Assembly: GCA_944363505.1 (NCBI GenBank)
Contig: CALVUD010000004.1
Coordinates: 25,429 to 89,428 of the forward strand
Origin: an uncultured Clostridia bacterium
Lineage (GTDB): Bacteria; Bacillota; Clostridia; Christensenellales; DTU072
Direction of reading: 5' to 3'
Length of the DNA: 64,000 bases
The notes beneath the pieces are model-generated. The model searched no databases and had not been told where the DNA came from. It was given only the letters and a program-made list of their open reading frames with translations. Positions within the stretch are counted from its first letter, which is position 1, and each line of letters starts with the position of its first letter. The translations under genes and the position numbers were made by a program. Below, one piece after another: positions 9,166-18,098 of the stretch.

Positions 9166-9194
9166 CGTCGCGATCTTATGGCATAAGCGCGACG
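9166..9194 (+). other. Strong intergenic stem-loop
   Basis: CGTCGCG (9166-9172) pairs with CGCGACG (9188-9194), and inside, CTTAT (9175-9179) pairs with ATAAG (9183-9187) around a GGC loop, leaving only a two-base AT bulge. It starts 12 nt after the RACo-like stop codon. There is no T-tract, so it is a poor intrinsic terminator; an mRNA 3'-end stabiliser or a Rho-linked end is possible. Confidence 0.5.
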
Positions 9195-9207
9195 GCAAAG
9201 AAAAATA

Positions 9208-9236
9208 TTGAATTTTATTTATTTACGTTATATAAT
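9208..9236 (+). promoter_or_regulatory. Promoter of the enoate-reductase-like gene
   Basis: TTGAAT at 9208-9213, a 17-nt AT-rich spacer, and consensus TATAAT at 9231-9236; the start codon at 9269 follows a GCAAAGGAGGG ribosome site. Confidence 0.75.
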
Positions 9237-9268
9237 TTTAATATACTAACAATGCAAAGGAGGGCGTA

Positions 9269-11323
9269 ATGGACAAACGATACGAAGCGTTATTTACTCC
9301 GTGGAAGATAGGAAACGTCGAGATCAAGAACAGGATAGTGCTCTGTCCGATGGGCGGTACTTCGCTGTTCGGGTGGGTCGAGCCGCATCATTTCGACAAG
9401 GAAGCTGCCGCGTTTTTCTTGAAACGCGCAGAAAACAACGTGGGTCTGATTATACCGGGTATCGCGCCGCTTAGAAACATGCTCGGAAACGGCTGGCTGT
9501 ATAAAGCGAACGGCGCTTTCAAGAAGCTGAAGCCTTTCATGGAAAAAATCCACGCCACGGGCGCGAAACTGTTCGTTCAGCTGACTGCCGGCTTCGGCAG
9601 GTCGTTCGCGCTGGACGATATGATGGCGCTCTTGGTCAGAAATAAAGTTCTGGGCGCGCTCGCGAGACCGGTTATCGATCCGTCATATCTGTGCGCCGCA
9701 CCCAGCGCGTCGCCGTCCAGGTGGGCGGAGGATACTATGTGCCGCGAAATGACGTTGAAAGAGATCAAAAAAATCATATTCGCTTACGCCGAAACCGCAA
9801 AGAAACTGATGGACGCGGGCGTGGACGGAGTCGAGGTGCACGCGGTCCACGAAGGTTATCTGCTGGATCAGTTTACTTTGAAATACGTCAACAAACGCAC
9901 CGACGAATACGGCGGCAGTTTCGAAAACAGGTACCGTTTCGCCGTCGAAGTAGTTCAGGCGATCAAAGCGCGTTGCGGCAAGGATTTCCCCGTTTCGCTG
10001 AGGTACTCCGTGGTCAGCAAGACCAAGGGCTTCTGCAGCGGAGCCGTTCCGGGCGAGGAATTCGAGGAAGCCGGCCGCGATATGGCCGAATCCGAAAAGG
10101 CGATAAAATATCTGGAAGAAGCGGGATACGACATGTTCAACGCGGATAACGGCACTTACGACGCATGGTACTGGGCGCATCCGCCTGCCTATATGCCCGA
10201 AAACTGCAACCTCGAGGACGTCGCGCACATCAAAAAATTCACGAACGCGCCCGTCGTCGCGGCTGGCAGAATGTCTCCCGCGGTAGCGTCCGAAGCGATT
10301 GCCGCAGGCAGGATCGACGGTATGGGCGTCGCGAGACAGTTCCTGACCGATCCCGAATGGGTTACCAAGCTGCTGGAAGACAGAGAGGAGGACATCCATC
10401 CGTGTATCTGCTGCCATAACGGTTGCTTTACGATGTCAAAGGCGAAGGGTACCGCTAATACTGCGCCCTTGAGCGATACCGCTCATATGGCGCGTTGCGC
10501 GTTGAACCCCGAAACCATGCAAAGCTACAAATATTTCATAAAACCCGCTTCGGTCAAAAAGAAAGTCGCCGTAATAGGCGGCGGTATCGGCGGTATGGAG
10601 GCTGCGAGAGTGCTTAAAAAACGCGGACACGAAGTCACGATCTACGAAAAGAGCGACCGCCTGGGCGGAGTGTTTATTCCCGCCGCGGCTCCGTCGTTCA
10701 AGGAAAAGGACCGCGAACTTATACGCTGGTATATCCGTCAGATCGAACAGGCGGGCATCAGGGTCGAATTCAATACCGAGATCAAGGATCTGTCGGCGCT
10801 TGACGCGGACGAGATCATAGTCGCCACCGGTTCGACCCCGAAACGCCCGCGTATACCCGGAATAGAAAAGAGTATCGAAGCCATAGAATTTCTGAACGGT
10901 GAAAAACAGGTCGGCGACAGGGTCGTAGTGATCGGCGGCGGTCTTACGGGATCGGAGATAGCTTACGAATTAAGCCTTCAAGGCAAGCACCCCGTTATCG
11001 TCGAGGCTCTGAACGACATAATCACCACGAAAGCCATCAGCCTCGCAAACTCGTCGTATCTGAGAGACTATTTCAAATGGAAAAAAGTTCCGCTGATGCT
11101 CGAAAGCACGGTAACGGAAATCGGCGACGGATTCGTATCGGTCAAAGCTAAAGACGGGACCGTAACCAAAGTGGAAGCCGACAGCGTAATTACGGGTATA
11201 GGCTACAACCCCGCGCCTATTGCCGCGAACGGCAAGCGCGTGCACGTTATCGGCGACGCATTGAAGGTCGGAAACCTGAGAACCGTCATATGGGGCGCAT
11301 GGGATGTGGCAATGAAAATCTAA
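9269..11323 (+). CDS. Old yellow enzyme family oxidoreductase (enoate / 2,4-dienoyl-CoA reductase-like)
   Basis: 684 residues, the usual length of the FadH/enoate reductase/BaiCD group. Residues 1-370 form the FMN-binding TIM barrel (KNRIVLCPMGG at the start, HAVHEGYLLDQF with the substrate-binding His, GGSFENRYRF). Cys379, Cys382, Cys386 and Cys410 (CICCHNGC, then ARCALNP) fit the linker [4Fe-4S] cluster. Two Rossmann folds follow: AVIGGGIGGMEAARVLKKRG near 433 (FAD) and VVIGGGLTGSEIAYELSLQG near 555 (NAD(P)H). The enzyme transfers hydride from NAD(P)H through FAD, Fe-S and FMN to a C=C bond. Substrate unknown; bile acid, enoate or dienoyl-CoA are all possible. Single-gene unit with its own promoter and terminator. 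Confidence 0.88.
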   Translation: MDKRYEALFTPWKIGNVEIKNRIVLCPMGGTSLFGWVEPHHFDKEAAAFFLKRAENNVGLIIPGIAPLRNMLGNGWLYKANGAFKKLKPFMEKIHATGAKLFVQLTAGFGRSFALDDMMALLVRNKVLGALARPVIDPSYLCAAPSASPSRWAEDTMCREMTLKEIKKIIFAYAETAKKLMDAGVDGVEVHAVHEGYLLDQFTLKYVNKRTDEYGGSFENRYRFAVEVVQAIKARCGKDFPVSLRYSVVSKTKGFCSGAVPGEEFEEAGRDMAESEKAIKYLEEAGYDMFNADNGTYDAWYWAHPPAYMPENCNLEDVAHIKKFTNAPVVAAGRMSPAVASEAIAAGRIDGMGVARQFLTDPEWVTKLLEDREEDIHPCICCHNGCFTMSKAKGTANTAPLSDTAHMARCALNPETMQSYKYFIKPASVKKKVAVIGGGIGGMEAARVLKKRGHEVTIYEKSDRLGGVFIPAAAPSFKEKDRELIRWYIRQIEQAGIRVEFNTEIKDLSALDADEIIVATGSTPKRPRIPGIEKSIEAIEFLNGEKQVGDRVVVIGGGLTGSEIAYELSLQGKHPVIVEALNDIITTKAISLANSSYLRDYFKWKKVPLMLESTVTEIGDGFVSVKAKDGTVTKVEADSVITGIGYNPAPIAANGKRVHVIGDALKVGNLRTVIWGAWDVAMKI

Positions 11324-11354
11324 CGATTCAGTATCCTGAGCAACAAATTAAATT

Positions 11355-11390
11355 AAAAATGCGGCGCGTCGAAACAAGCGCCGCATTTTT
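11355..11390 (+). terminator. Intrinsic terminator after the enoate-reductase-like gene
   Basis: Perfect 13-bp inverted repeat, AAAAATGCGGCGC (11355-11367) and GCGCCGCATTTTT (11378-11390), with a 10-nt loop. The A- and T-runs on both arms would let it work in both directions. Confidence 0.9.
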
Positions 11391-11419
11391 AAATTCCCTT
11401 ATAAAAACGCGCGCGCCGT

Positions 11420-11448
11420 TTGACAAACCGTAATTATGGGAATATACT
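11420..11448 (+). promoter_or_regulatory. Promoter of the Mrp gene
   Basis: Consensus TTGACA at 11420-11425, a 17-nt spacer, and TATACT at 11443-11448; the ATG at 11477 follows AAAGGAG. Confidence 0.75.
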
Positions 11449-11476
11449 TTAGATAATACTTTCAAAGGAGTAACAT

Positions 11477-12283
11477 ATGAGCGAGTGTACTCACGATTGT
11501 TCGAGTTGCAGCGAAAACTGCGCCGAGCGCAATGCGGATTTCAAAGCGCCGCAAAACGCTCTTTCAAACGTTAAAAAAGTAATAGGGGTCATATCCGGTA
11601 AAGGCGGCGTAGGCAAATCCACCGTAACGGCGCTTTTGGCGGTAACCGCCCGTAAAATGGGTTATAAAGCGGCGATACTCGATGCGGACATAACCGGACC
11701 GTCCATCCCCAAGATGTTCGGGGTCCATACCGTTGCGGACGCCATGGACGAAAATACCATTCTGCCCGTGGAAAGCAGAACCGGTATCAAACTCATGAGC
11801 ATCAACCTGTTGTTGGAGGACGAGACCGAACCCGTGATCTGGCGCGGACCTATCCTTGCCGGCACCGTAAAGCAGTTCTGGTCCGACGTGGCGTGGGGCG
11901 ACGTCGATTATATGTTCGTGGACATGCCTCCGGGCACCGGCGACGTCGTGCTGACCGCCTTCCAGTCGCTTCCCCTTGACGGACTGGTAGTGGTAACTTC
12001 GCCGCAGGAACTTGTCGGTATGATTGTAGCTAAAGCTACGAAAATGGCAAATATGATGAATATTCCTATTCTCGGGATCGTCGAGAACATGTCCTATTTC
12101 GTCTGTCCGGAATGTCATACCAAACATTACATTTTCGGCAAGAGCGACATAGACGAGCATGCCCGTAATGCGGGATTAGGAAAGGTTGTCCGTCTTCCGT
12201 TGGATCCCGAAAGGAGCCGTCTCGGCGACGAAGGACTTATCGAAAAATCTTTTTCCGAAGAACTTTTCAAAATCGTCGAATAG
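11477..12283 (+). CDS. Mrp/NBP35-family ATP-binding iron-sulfur carrier
   Basis: 268 residues. The N-terminus has a four-Cys cluster (Cys4, 8, 11, 15), as in NBP35-type proteins and many clostridial Mrp homologues. The deviant Walker A GKGGVGKST is at 41-49, DADITGPSIPKMFG follows, and VDMPPGTGD is the switch motif. Cys210 and Cys213 (VCPEC) form the CxxC bridging the [4Fe-4S] cluster at the dimer interface. The protein is an ATP-dependent scaffold that delivers Fe-S clusters to apoproteins. It has its own promoter. The gerAA gene starts only 36 nt after its stop codon, so read-through into the germination operon is possible. Confidence 0.9.
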   Translation: MSECTHDCSSCSENCAERNADFKAPQNALSNVKKVIGVISGKGGVGKSTVTALLAVTARKMGYKAAILDADITGPSIPKMFGVHTVADAMDENTILPVESRTGIKLMSINLLLEDETEPVIWRGPILAGTVKQFWSDVAWGDVDYMFVDMPPGTGDVVLTAFQSLPLDGLVVVTSPQELVGMIVAKATKMANMMNIPILGIVENMSYFVCPECHTKHYIFGKSDIDEHARNAGLGKVVRLPLDPERSRLGDEGLIEKSFSEELFKIVE

Positions 12284-12301
12284 GCGTTTAGATTTTTTCC
12301 T

Positions 12302-12335
12302 GCGGGCAATCCTCGGATTATGTTGGATTACCCGC
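12302..12335 (+). promoter_or_regulatory. Hairpin enclosing the gerAA start codon
   Basis: GCGGG-C-AATCC (12302-12312) pairs with GGATT-A-CCCGC (12325-12335): ten base pairs with one C/A mismatch. The 12-nt loop contains the gerAA ATG (12320-12322). No purine-rich ribosome site is visible upstream. The structure could limit translation; alternatively, with the T-run just before it, it is a remnant of an mrp terminator. Confidence 0.45.
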
Positions 12336-13756
12336 GGGAGCTTGCCGCATTAAAAAAAATTTTTCATTCGAGCGACGACATCATATTCCGTCCGATCGTT
12401 TCGGGCAAGGTCAGGGTGTGCGCGGTTTACGCTGACGGCATGGTTAACATGCTTGACGCGGAACTCGGCGTTTTAGCTCCGCTTATAGAGTCCTCAGGTA
12501 ATTTTATACCCGATTTGCAGGGCGTTCAGAATCTTTTAAGAACGGTTCAGAAAATCGAAGAATACGCTTCCAGGAAACAGTTCGCGGACGTCGTTTGCCG
12601 CGGAGCGTTGGGCTTGATCGTCGAGGGTTCCGGAAAATATTTTACCGTGGCGTTGCACGGATATTCCGTTCGCGCCATCAGCGAACCGCCTACGTCCGCC
12701 GTGGTAAAGGGTCCCAGAGAAGGCTTTACCGAGGACTTCAAAGCCAATATGGTCATGTTAAGGCGGCGTTTCGGGTCGGGCAGACTGGTTTTCGTGCCTT
12801 TGGAGGTCGGTCGGTATACCAAGACTCAGATCAGGATATGTTACGTCGACGGTATTACGGACAAAAAAATGGTCGGCGACGTTATGGCGAAACTCGAAAC
12901 GATAGACATCGACGGCATCGTCGATTCTTCATACGTTTCGTCCTTTCTTGAAAAGCGTAATTATTCGGTTTTCAAACAGATAGGCGCTTCCGAAAAGCCC
13001 GATATAATAGCTTCGAAACTGCTTGACGGCAGGGTGGCTATCATCGTGGACGGTTCGCCCATGGTACTTACGCTACCGTTCGTGCTGATAGAGGATTTCC
13101 ATGATTCCGAGGACTATTACCGCCGTCCCGTCAGAACGGCGCTGATACGTGTCATGCGACTTCTCGGAGTGTTTTTCGCGGTGCTGTTGCCGTCGGTTTT
13201 CGTGGCATTGACCTCTATCCAGTATCAGATACTTCCTTTGGAACTGATGATAACCGTCATGAATTCCACTTCGGGCATACCTTTTTCCCCGGTGCTCGAA
13301 ATGTTGATAGCGCTGATCTTTTTCGAGGTACTCGGCGAAGCAAGCGTCAGAATGCCCAGATATTTCGGCATGGCTATCTCGGTGGTCGGCGGAATAATTT
13401 TAGGAGAAACGGCGGTTTCGGCGGGCATACTCAGTTCTCTTACGGTGTTGATCACGGCAATGTCCAGCATAGGACTTTTCGCAATTCCCGACGAGGTCGG
13501 TTCGTTCAGCGTGATAAGAATAGCGCTGGTATTCGTAGGCGCTACATTGGGCATTTACGGAATAGTGCTCGCCGTCGCGGGTCTGACGGCATACGTCGCG
13601 TCGATAGAGCAGTACGGCGTAGCGTATTTACAGCCTTTCGCGCCGCTGATCAAACGCGAAAGCGGAGATTCTATACTGAAACGCTCTATAAAGGACGATA
13701 AATTCAGAACCCCGGTCATCAATAAAAACAAAAGGAAGCTGAGCGATGAAAAATAG
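12320..13756 (+). CDS. gerAA: Spore germinant receptor subunit A (GerA family)
   Basis: 478 residues, normal for GerAA/SpoVAF-type proteins. The soluble N-terminal part (about 1-260) has the family opening ALKKIFHSSDDIIFRP and the inner-domain segment LDGRVAIIVDGSPMVLTLP near 238. Membrane helices follow at about 275-425, including EVLGEASVRMPRYFGMAIS and VVGGIILGETAVSAGI, the signature part of the family. With GerAB and GerAC it forms the inner-membrane receptor that senses nutrients and triggers ion release and germination; recent structural work places the A subunit as the channel-forming part. First gene of a three-gene operon. The start lies in a hairpin loop without a clear ribosome site. 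Sporulation-specific (sigma-G) expression is expected from the family, not shown here. Confidence 0.92.
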   Translation: MLDYPRELAALKKIFHSSDDIIFRPIVSGKVRVCAVYADGMVNMLDAELGVLAPLIESSGNFIPDLQGVQNLLRTVQKIEEYASRKQFADVVCRGALGLIVEGSGKYFTVALHGYSVRAISEPPTSAVVKGPREGFTEDFKANMVMLRRRFGSGRLVFVPLEVGRYTKTQIRICYVDGITDKKMVGDVMAKLETIDIDGIVDSSYVSSFLEKRNYSVFKQIGASEKPDIIASKLLDGRVAIIVDGSPMVLTLPFVLIEDFHDSEDYYRRPVRTALIRVMRLLGVFFAVLLPSVFVALTSIQYQILPLELMITVMNSTSGIPFSPVLEMLIALIFFEVLGEASVRMPRYFGMAISVVGGIILGETAVSAGILSSLTVLITAMSSIGLFAIPDEVGSFSVIRIALVFVGATLGIYGIVLAVAGLTAYVASIEQYGVAYLQPFAPLIKRESGDSILKRSIKDDKFRTPVINKNKRKLSDEK

Positions 13757-14855
13757 TTTGTCGGCGGCGCAATACGCCATAGTGGCTATCATCTTGATGT
13801 CGGTATTCAAACTTTCCGTGTTGCCTTCGCTGACGGCTCAGAGCGCGGGAAAGGACATATGGATGAGCATCTCGATGATACTTTTGTCGGAGATGATCTC
13901 GCTGGCGTTTATCGTCCCCGTCAGCCTCTCCGGCGGGCTGGACGCGATTCGTCAAAAATACGGGAAAGTCGTATATTCGTTAATTTCGGTACCTATAATC
14001 GTTGTTTTGATAATCAAAACATTGGTTTATGTTTCCGAAGTTAACGCTTTTTCCAGTTCTTATCTATTTTACAACATCTCTACGGACAAGGTGGGTATAG
14101 TGTTCGTCATAGCCGCGGCATATATAGCGACCAAAGGTTTCAAGGGCATAGGCAGGGCGTCGTCGCTTGCTCTGTGGACGCTGCCGCTGATACTTGCGGT
14201 GGGGCTGTTGTTCGGTGAAACGGAAGCCGATTTCACACGGTTGAAACCAGTATGCGTAAACGGTGTCATGCCCGTATTCGAATCGGTCGATTCGGTTTTG
14301 CTCTGGGGCTTCGACTTTAGCCCGCTGCTGTTTTGCAGACTGAAAAGGAGGGAATCGGCTTCGCGTGGCAGGATAGGCGAGGAGTGCACCGTTTTCGGAG
14401 CGGTGGCGCTCGCGTGCGCCGTTATAGCTTTGGTTTATGCGACTTATATTGCGGCATACGGCGGCGCCACGGCGATTTCGCCGCACGCTTTCGCTGCGCT
14501 GGGCTCGTTCAACGTGGTCAATACCGAAGTAGGCAGTATTGACTGGCCCGCGGTGGTGTGCTGGCTGTCGTTTGCGGTATTCGCAGTTTCCTTTAACCTC
14601 GGCGCTGTAGGCGAATGGGCGACGGGTTATTCCGTAAAGTCGCCGTTTGCGGTCATTGCGGCGCTGGCGGCGATATGCGTTTTCGGACCGTTGTTTTTCT
14701 ATAATTACGAAAAAGCTTTGGATTTTGCGGAAAGCGCCGTAAAATATTTTACCGCGGCGGCGGGTACGATATTGCCTTTTGCGGCTTTCATGCTTGTAAA
14801 AATCGGCAAGATCCCCGAAGCGGACGGCGGAGGAACGTATGAAAAGGTATTATAA
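13746..14855 (+). CDS. gerAB: Spore germinant receptor subunit B, APC-type membrane protein
   Basis: 369 residues with about ten membrane helices and the GerAB (spore germination permease, amino acid-polyamine-organocation fold) opening SLSAAQYAIVAIILMSVFKLSVLP. The subunit binds the germinant within the membrane. The coding region overlaps gerAA by 11 nt, and a ribosome site (AGGAAG) lies inside gerAA, so translation is coupled. The helix containing SVDSVLLWGFDFSPLLF sits where the family keeps a conserved segment. The germinant cannot be predicted from sequence alone. Confidence 0.88.
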   Translation: MKNSLSAAQYAIVAIILMSVFKLSVLPSLTAQSAGKDIWMSISMILLSEMISLAFIVPVSLSGGLDAIRQKYGKVVYSLISVPIIVVLIIKTLVYVSEVNAFSSSYLFYNISTDKVGIVFVIAAAYIATKGFKGIGRASSLALWTLPLILAVGLLFGETEADFTRLKPVCVNGVMPVFESVDSVLLWGFDFSPLLFCRLKRRESASRGRIGEECTVFGAVALACAVIALVYATYIAAYGGATAISPHAFAALGSFNVVNTEVGSIDWPAVVCWLSFAVFAVSFNLGAVGEWATGYSVKSPFAVIAALAAICVFGPLFFYNYEKALDFAESAVKYFTAAAGTILPFAAFMLVKIGKIPEADGGGTYEKVL

Positions 14856-15951
14856 ATGGGTAGCATTCGCGCTTTGCTTTGCGGCGTTCATATTGCTCGG
14901 AACCGAGATCGTGCCGCTGACGGACAGAGCCATAGTGCTCGGAATCGGAATAGACAAAAACGAAAACGGCTACGTTATTTCGGCGCAGATAGTCTTGCCC
15001 GGGGACGAAGAAAGCAAAAGCGCCGAAAACATAGTGCTTACGGCGGAGGACAAGACGATTTCCGCGGCGCTCGACGCAATCAGCCGCGATGCGGGAAAGA
15101 TAATCTCCATGTCGCATTGCAACGTGGTGGTACTGGGTTCGGGCGTCATTCAGCACGACGCCGTAAACGTTCTGGACTATATAATCCGTAACGCCTATCT
15201 CAGCGAAAACGCTATTTTGCTGGCGACCGCGGGAAAAGCCGAAGAAATTTTAAAGGCCAAACCCGCTTTCAGCGACATGTCGAGCCTGTATCTTCAGAAT
15301 GTGCTGACCAATTTCGGATATTATCCCGTAAGGAACAAACGCAACGTCAAAGAGTTTTTGGTTTCGTACAACACCGAAACCGCTGGCAACTGGCTGCCGT
15401 CGGTGAGGCTGAAAAGCACCATGGCGCCCGAGTCGAGCGAAACCGGCGTCGGACAAAGCGAGGAAGCTTTCGTGTTCGATTTTTCGGAGACGGCGGTATT
15501 TTCGGGCGGGAATTACGTTTTAAAGCTTGACGAAAAGGGGACGCGAGGCATTAACTACGTGGAATCCGAACTGAAGGAAGGCTCTCTGACGGTTTTCGAC
15601 GGCGATAAGGCGTATAATTTCTTTATCGTCGATTCATCCTGCAAAAAGAAATTCAACCGCGACATGACGGCGGAATTTACCGTAAAAGCGGAGCTTAGCT
15701 TAAAAGAAATTCTTTCGCCTTCCGGAGTCAACGTCCAAATCGAGAACGCCGAACCCGGAGAAAAGATTAATTTATTGATCGCCGAGGAAATAGAAGAAGC
15801 GGTTTTATTAGCTTACGAAAGCTGTAAAAAAGCGGGAGCGGACGTATTCAACCTGTACGACGGCTTTTACGGGATATACGGCGCCGAATGGAAAGACGAA
15901 TATTTCCGAAACGCCGTTCTCAACGTCAAAACCGAATTAAAGTTCGTTTAA
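14839..15951 (+). CDS. gerAC: Spore germinant receptor subunit C (Ger(x)C family), without lipobox
   Basis: 370 residues. The segment DRAIVLGIGIDKNENGYVIS at about 33-52 and the C-terminal AYESCKKAGADVFNLYDGF match Ger(x)C proteins. These are normally lipoproteins with Cys directly before the W-D-R motif. Here the equivalent stretch is LLGTEIVPLTDRAIVLG: no Cys follows the hydrophobic segment, so lipidation is not expected and the N-terminal helix (about 5-22) should act as an uncleaved anchor. Overlaps gerAB by 17 nt. Its end overlaps the convergent tcdA gene by 4 nt. Confidence 0.87.
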   Translation: MKRYYKWVAFALCFAAFILLGTEIVPLTDRAIVLGIGIDKNENGYVISAQIVLPGDEESKSAENIVLTAEDKTISAALDAISRDAGKIISMSHCNVVVLGSGVIQHDAVNVLDYIIRNAYLSENAILLATAGKAEEILKAKPAFSDMSSLYLQNVLTNFGYYPVRNKRNVKEFLVSYNTETAGNWLPSVRLKSTMAPESSETGVGQSEEAFVFDFSETAVFSGGNYVLKLDEKGTRGINYVESELKEGSLTVFDGDKAYNFFIVDSSCKKKFNRDMTAEFTVKAELSLKEILSPSGVNVQIENAEPGEKINLLIAEEIEEAVLLAYESCKKAGADVFNLYDGFYGIYGAEWKDEYFRNAVLNVKTELKFV

Positions 15952-16625
15952 TCGCTTTTTGAGATAAGTTCACGGATGATCTTGTTCGCCATCAGCAACC
16001 CCATAGAGGCGGTTACGGGTAAAAAACTGTAAAGTCCGCCACGGTTCACGACCGGCTCGTCGCTGTACGCGACGTCCAGTGATCTTACGCCCGCAGCTTT
16101 CAGGCGCGCGCGCATGACTTTGGCAAGAGGACATTCCTTTGTGGAATAAATATCCGCTATCTTGAAGCGCGACGGATCGGTTTTGTTGGCGGCGCCCATT
16201 GCGCTGACTATGGGTATTCCGAGTTTTACCGCGGTTCGGATAAGTTCGGTTTTAGCGTTCACCGAATCTATACAGTCTGCGATATAATCGAATCCTCCGG
16301 TAAAAATTTCTTCGCCGCCCGTATAAAACAAAGGTATGCTTTTGACAACTGCTTCGGGATTGATGTCCTTTACGCGCCGCAACATAACTTCGGATTTAGG
16401 TTCCTTTAGTGTGGAATAAAGAGCGCCGATTTGACGGTTTATATTGCTTTCCTCAAAACGGTCTCCGTCTATCAGAGTAAGTTTTCCTATACCGGAACGT
16501 GCTAACGCCTCGACAACGAAACCGCCCACGCCGCCCAGTCCGAATACGGCGACGGAGGCGTTTTTCAGGCGCAGATAAGCGTCGGTTCCTATTAACGGCG
16601 TCAATCTGGAGAACGGCTCAGCCAT
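15948..16625 (-). CDS. tcdA: tRNA threonylcarbamoyladenosine dehydratase (ThiF/E1-like)
   Basis: 225 residues, slightly shorter than E. coli TcdA. The nucleotide-binding motif GLGGVGGFVVEALARSGIG lies near 30-48, followed by LTLIDGDRFEESNINRQIGA, the E1-like core with the NxxRQ motif, and DCIDSVNAKTELI. TcdA uses ATP to cyclise the t6A modification at position 37 of ANN-decoding tRNAs to ct6A. The C-terminus VTASMGLLMANKIIRELI fits the family. It follows the GPH transporter with an 8-nt overlap, so they are co-transcribed; the functional link is unclear. Convergent with gerAC. Confidence 0.88.
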   Translation of the reverse strand: MAEPFSRLTPLIGTDAYLRLKNASVAVFGLGGVGGFVVEALARSGIGKLTLIDGDRFEESNINRQIGALYSTLKEPKSEVMLRRVKDINPEAVVKSIPLFYTGGEEIFTGGFDYIADCIDSVNAKTELIRTAVKLGIPIVSAMGAANKTDPSRFKIADIYSTKECPLAKVMRARLKAAGVRSLDVAYSDEPVVNRGGLYSFLPVTASMGLLMANKIIRELISKSD

Positions 16626-18078
16626 CGTTTTCCTCTGAAACGGTTTCGGGCAGAGCTTCTTTGGCTTTCGCCTCGGATTCGGCGCGCATTATTTCCAGCG
16701 TTGCGGATATATCGCGTTTTTTCTTGCCGGTCAGATCGTAGAACAGGATGGGGATCGCGGCGAGCAGCGACGTGATTCCGGGAATGATGGTATAGGAGAA
16801 ATAGACGCCGCGTTTGGTTTCGAAGGAATACTCTTCGGCTGTGGCTGAGTATCCCACGGCGTCGCTGAATACGGCGGCGAGACACACCGCGGCGCCGAGA
16901 GCCAGCGTAACTTTAACGGAGAACGAAAGCACTGCATAGGCAACGCCCTCGGTACGCTTTCCGGTTTTGGATTCGTAATAGTCCACGGAATCGGCGACCA
17001 TGACCATGGGCATAATGTTGACGGCGCCGAACTGGAGCCCCATCAGGAACAGGGTCGGAATCAGCGCGCCGAGATTGAAATTCGTCTGAGTGCCCGCATA
17101 GAAAGCCGCCACCGACGAAACGAATCCGTAAACGCTCATCGCGATAAACACTTTCCTTTCGTCGAATTTCTTGATAAGCAGCGGAGTCAGCGCCATCGAG
17201 ATCATGGTTCCCGCAGCGGTGGAGATGCCCAGTATAATTATCAGGTTCTGCCCGCCCAGAATGGCGTTTGCGGTCTGGACCTGTATAGCCATCGCGCCTT
17301 GGCGGGCAAAGCCGAGGAAATACGAGAGCATCACCAGCAACAGATACTTGTTGCTTTTTATCGCTCCGAACATATCCTTTAAAGTCATTTTCTCGGCGCG
17401 GTAGGGTACGCGTTCCTTATTGAAAAAGTATATCAGCGTCAGCATCGCGGTGCCGATTATGCCTATTGCGAGCGCGCTCCAAAGGTATTCGCCTATACTC
17501 AGCGCACCTTTGATTCCGGCGCCTCCCGGCACAATCAGGCACACCAGAGGAACGACCACATAGGGCGCGGCCTGACCCACGGAGCGGAAGGTGCCGGAAA
17601 AGCCGATAAGGTTGGTGCGTTCGTCGGAGTCGGGAGTCAAAACCGCCGACATCGCCTGAGAGGGAACGTCCGCCATGGTCATCGCCATGCTCCACAGCGT
17701 GGTGATTATGAATATGTACGCCAAAAGTCCCGCGCCGTTCAAAGGCACGTCGATGAACAACATTACCGTAAACGCCACCAGCGGCAGGGAAGAATATAAA
17801 ATAAACGGCTTTAGTTTGCCTTTGCCGCGGTCGGGTGTGCGTTCGATAAGGTTACCGATAACGGGATCGAACACCGCGGATACTATTTTCGCGGCAAGAA
17901 TCAGAAAAGGTACCGCGAACACTTCCGCGGACGTCAGCCTTTTGGTGGTAGAGTAAAATTCCACCTGATATGCATTCAGATAGAATATCACCATCTGTAA
18001 TCCGAAAAGTCCTATCGAATAGATCAGGAGTTCCTTGAAAGACATGTATTTTTTGTGTTGCGGTTTGTCAGAAGTCAT
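16618..18078 (-). CDS. GPH-family (glycoside-pentoside-hexuronide) cation symporter
   Basis: 486 residues starting at MTSDK (18078); the longer frame to 18099 would put the GGAGGG ribosome site inside the gene. About twelve membrane helices. The GPH motif DPVIGNLIERTPDRGKGKLKP at about 71-91 (canonical D-P-x-x-G-x-x-x-D-R-x-x-x-x-G-R-x-R-P) identifies the family, here with Glu-Arg instead of Asp-Arg. It imports sugars or glycosides with Na+ or H+. A promoter is proposed at 18099-18128. Upstream on the same strand is a BspA-like lipoprotein gene with a 67-nt gap; downstream tcdA overlaps it. Confidence 0.82.
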   Translation of the reverse strand: MTSDKPQHKKYMSFKELLIYSIGLFGLQMVIFYLNAYQVEFYSTTKRLTSAEVFAVPFLILAAKIVSAVFDPVIGNLIERTPDRGKGKLKPFILYSSLPLVAFTVMLFIDVPLNGAGLLAYIFIITTLWSMAMTMADVPSQAMSAVLTPDSDERTNLIGFSGTFRSVGQAAPYVVVPLVCLIVPGGAGIKGALSIGEYLWSALAIGIIGTAMLTLIYFFNKERVPYRAEKMTLKDMFGAIKSNKYLLLVMLSYFLGFARQGAMAIQVQTANAILGGQNLIIILGISTAAGTMISMALTPLLIKKFDERKVFIAMSVYGFVSSVAAFYAGTQTNFNLGALIPTLFLMGLQFGAVNIMPMVMVADSVDYYESKTGKRTEGVAYAVLSFSVKVTLALGAAVCLAAVFSDAVGYSATAEEYSFETKRGVYFSYTIIPGITSLLAAIPILFYDLTGKKKRDISATLEIMRAESEAKAKEALPETVSEENDG

Positions 18079-18098
18079 TATAAATCCCTCCGGCAACA

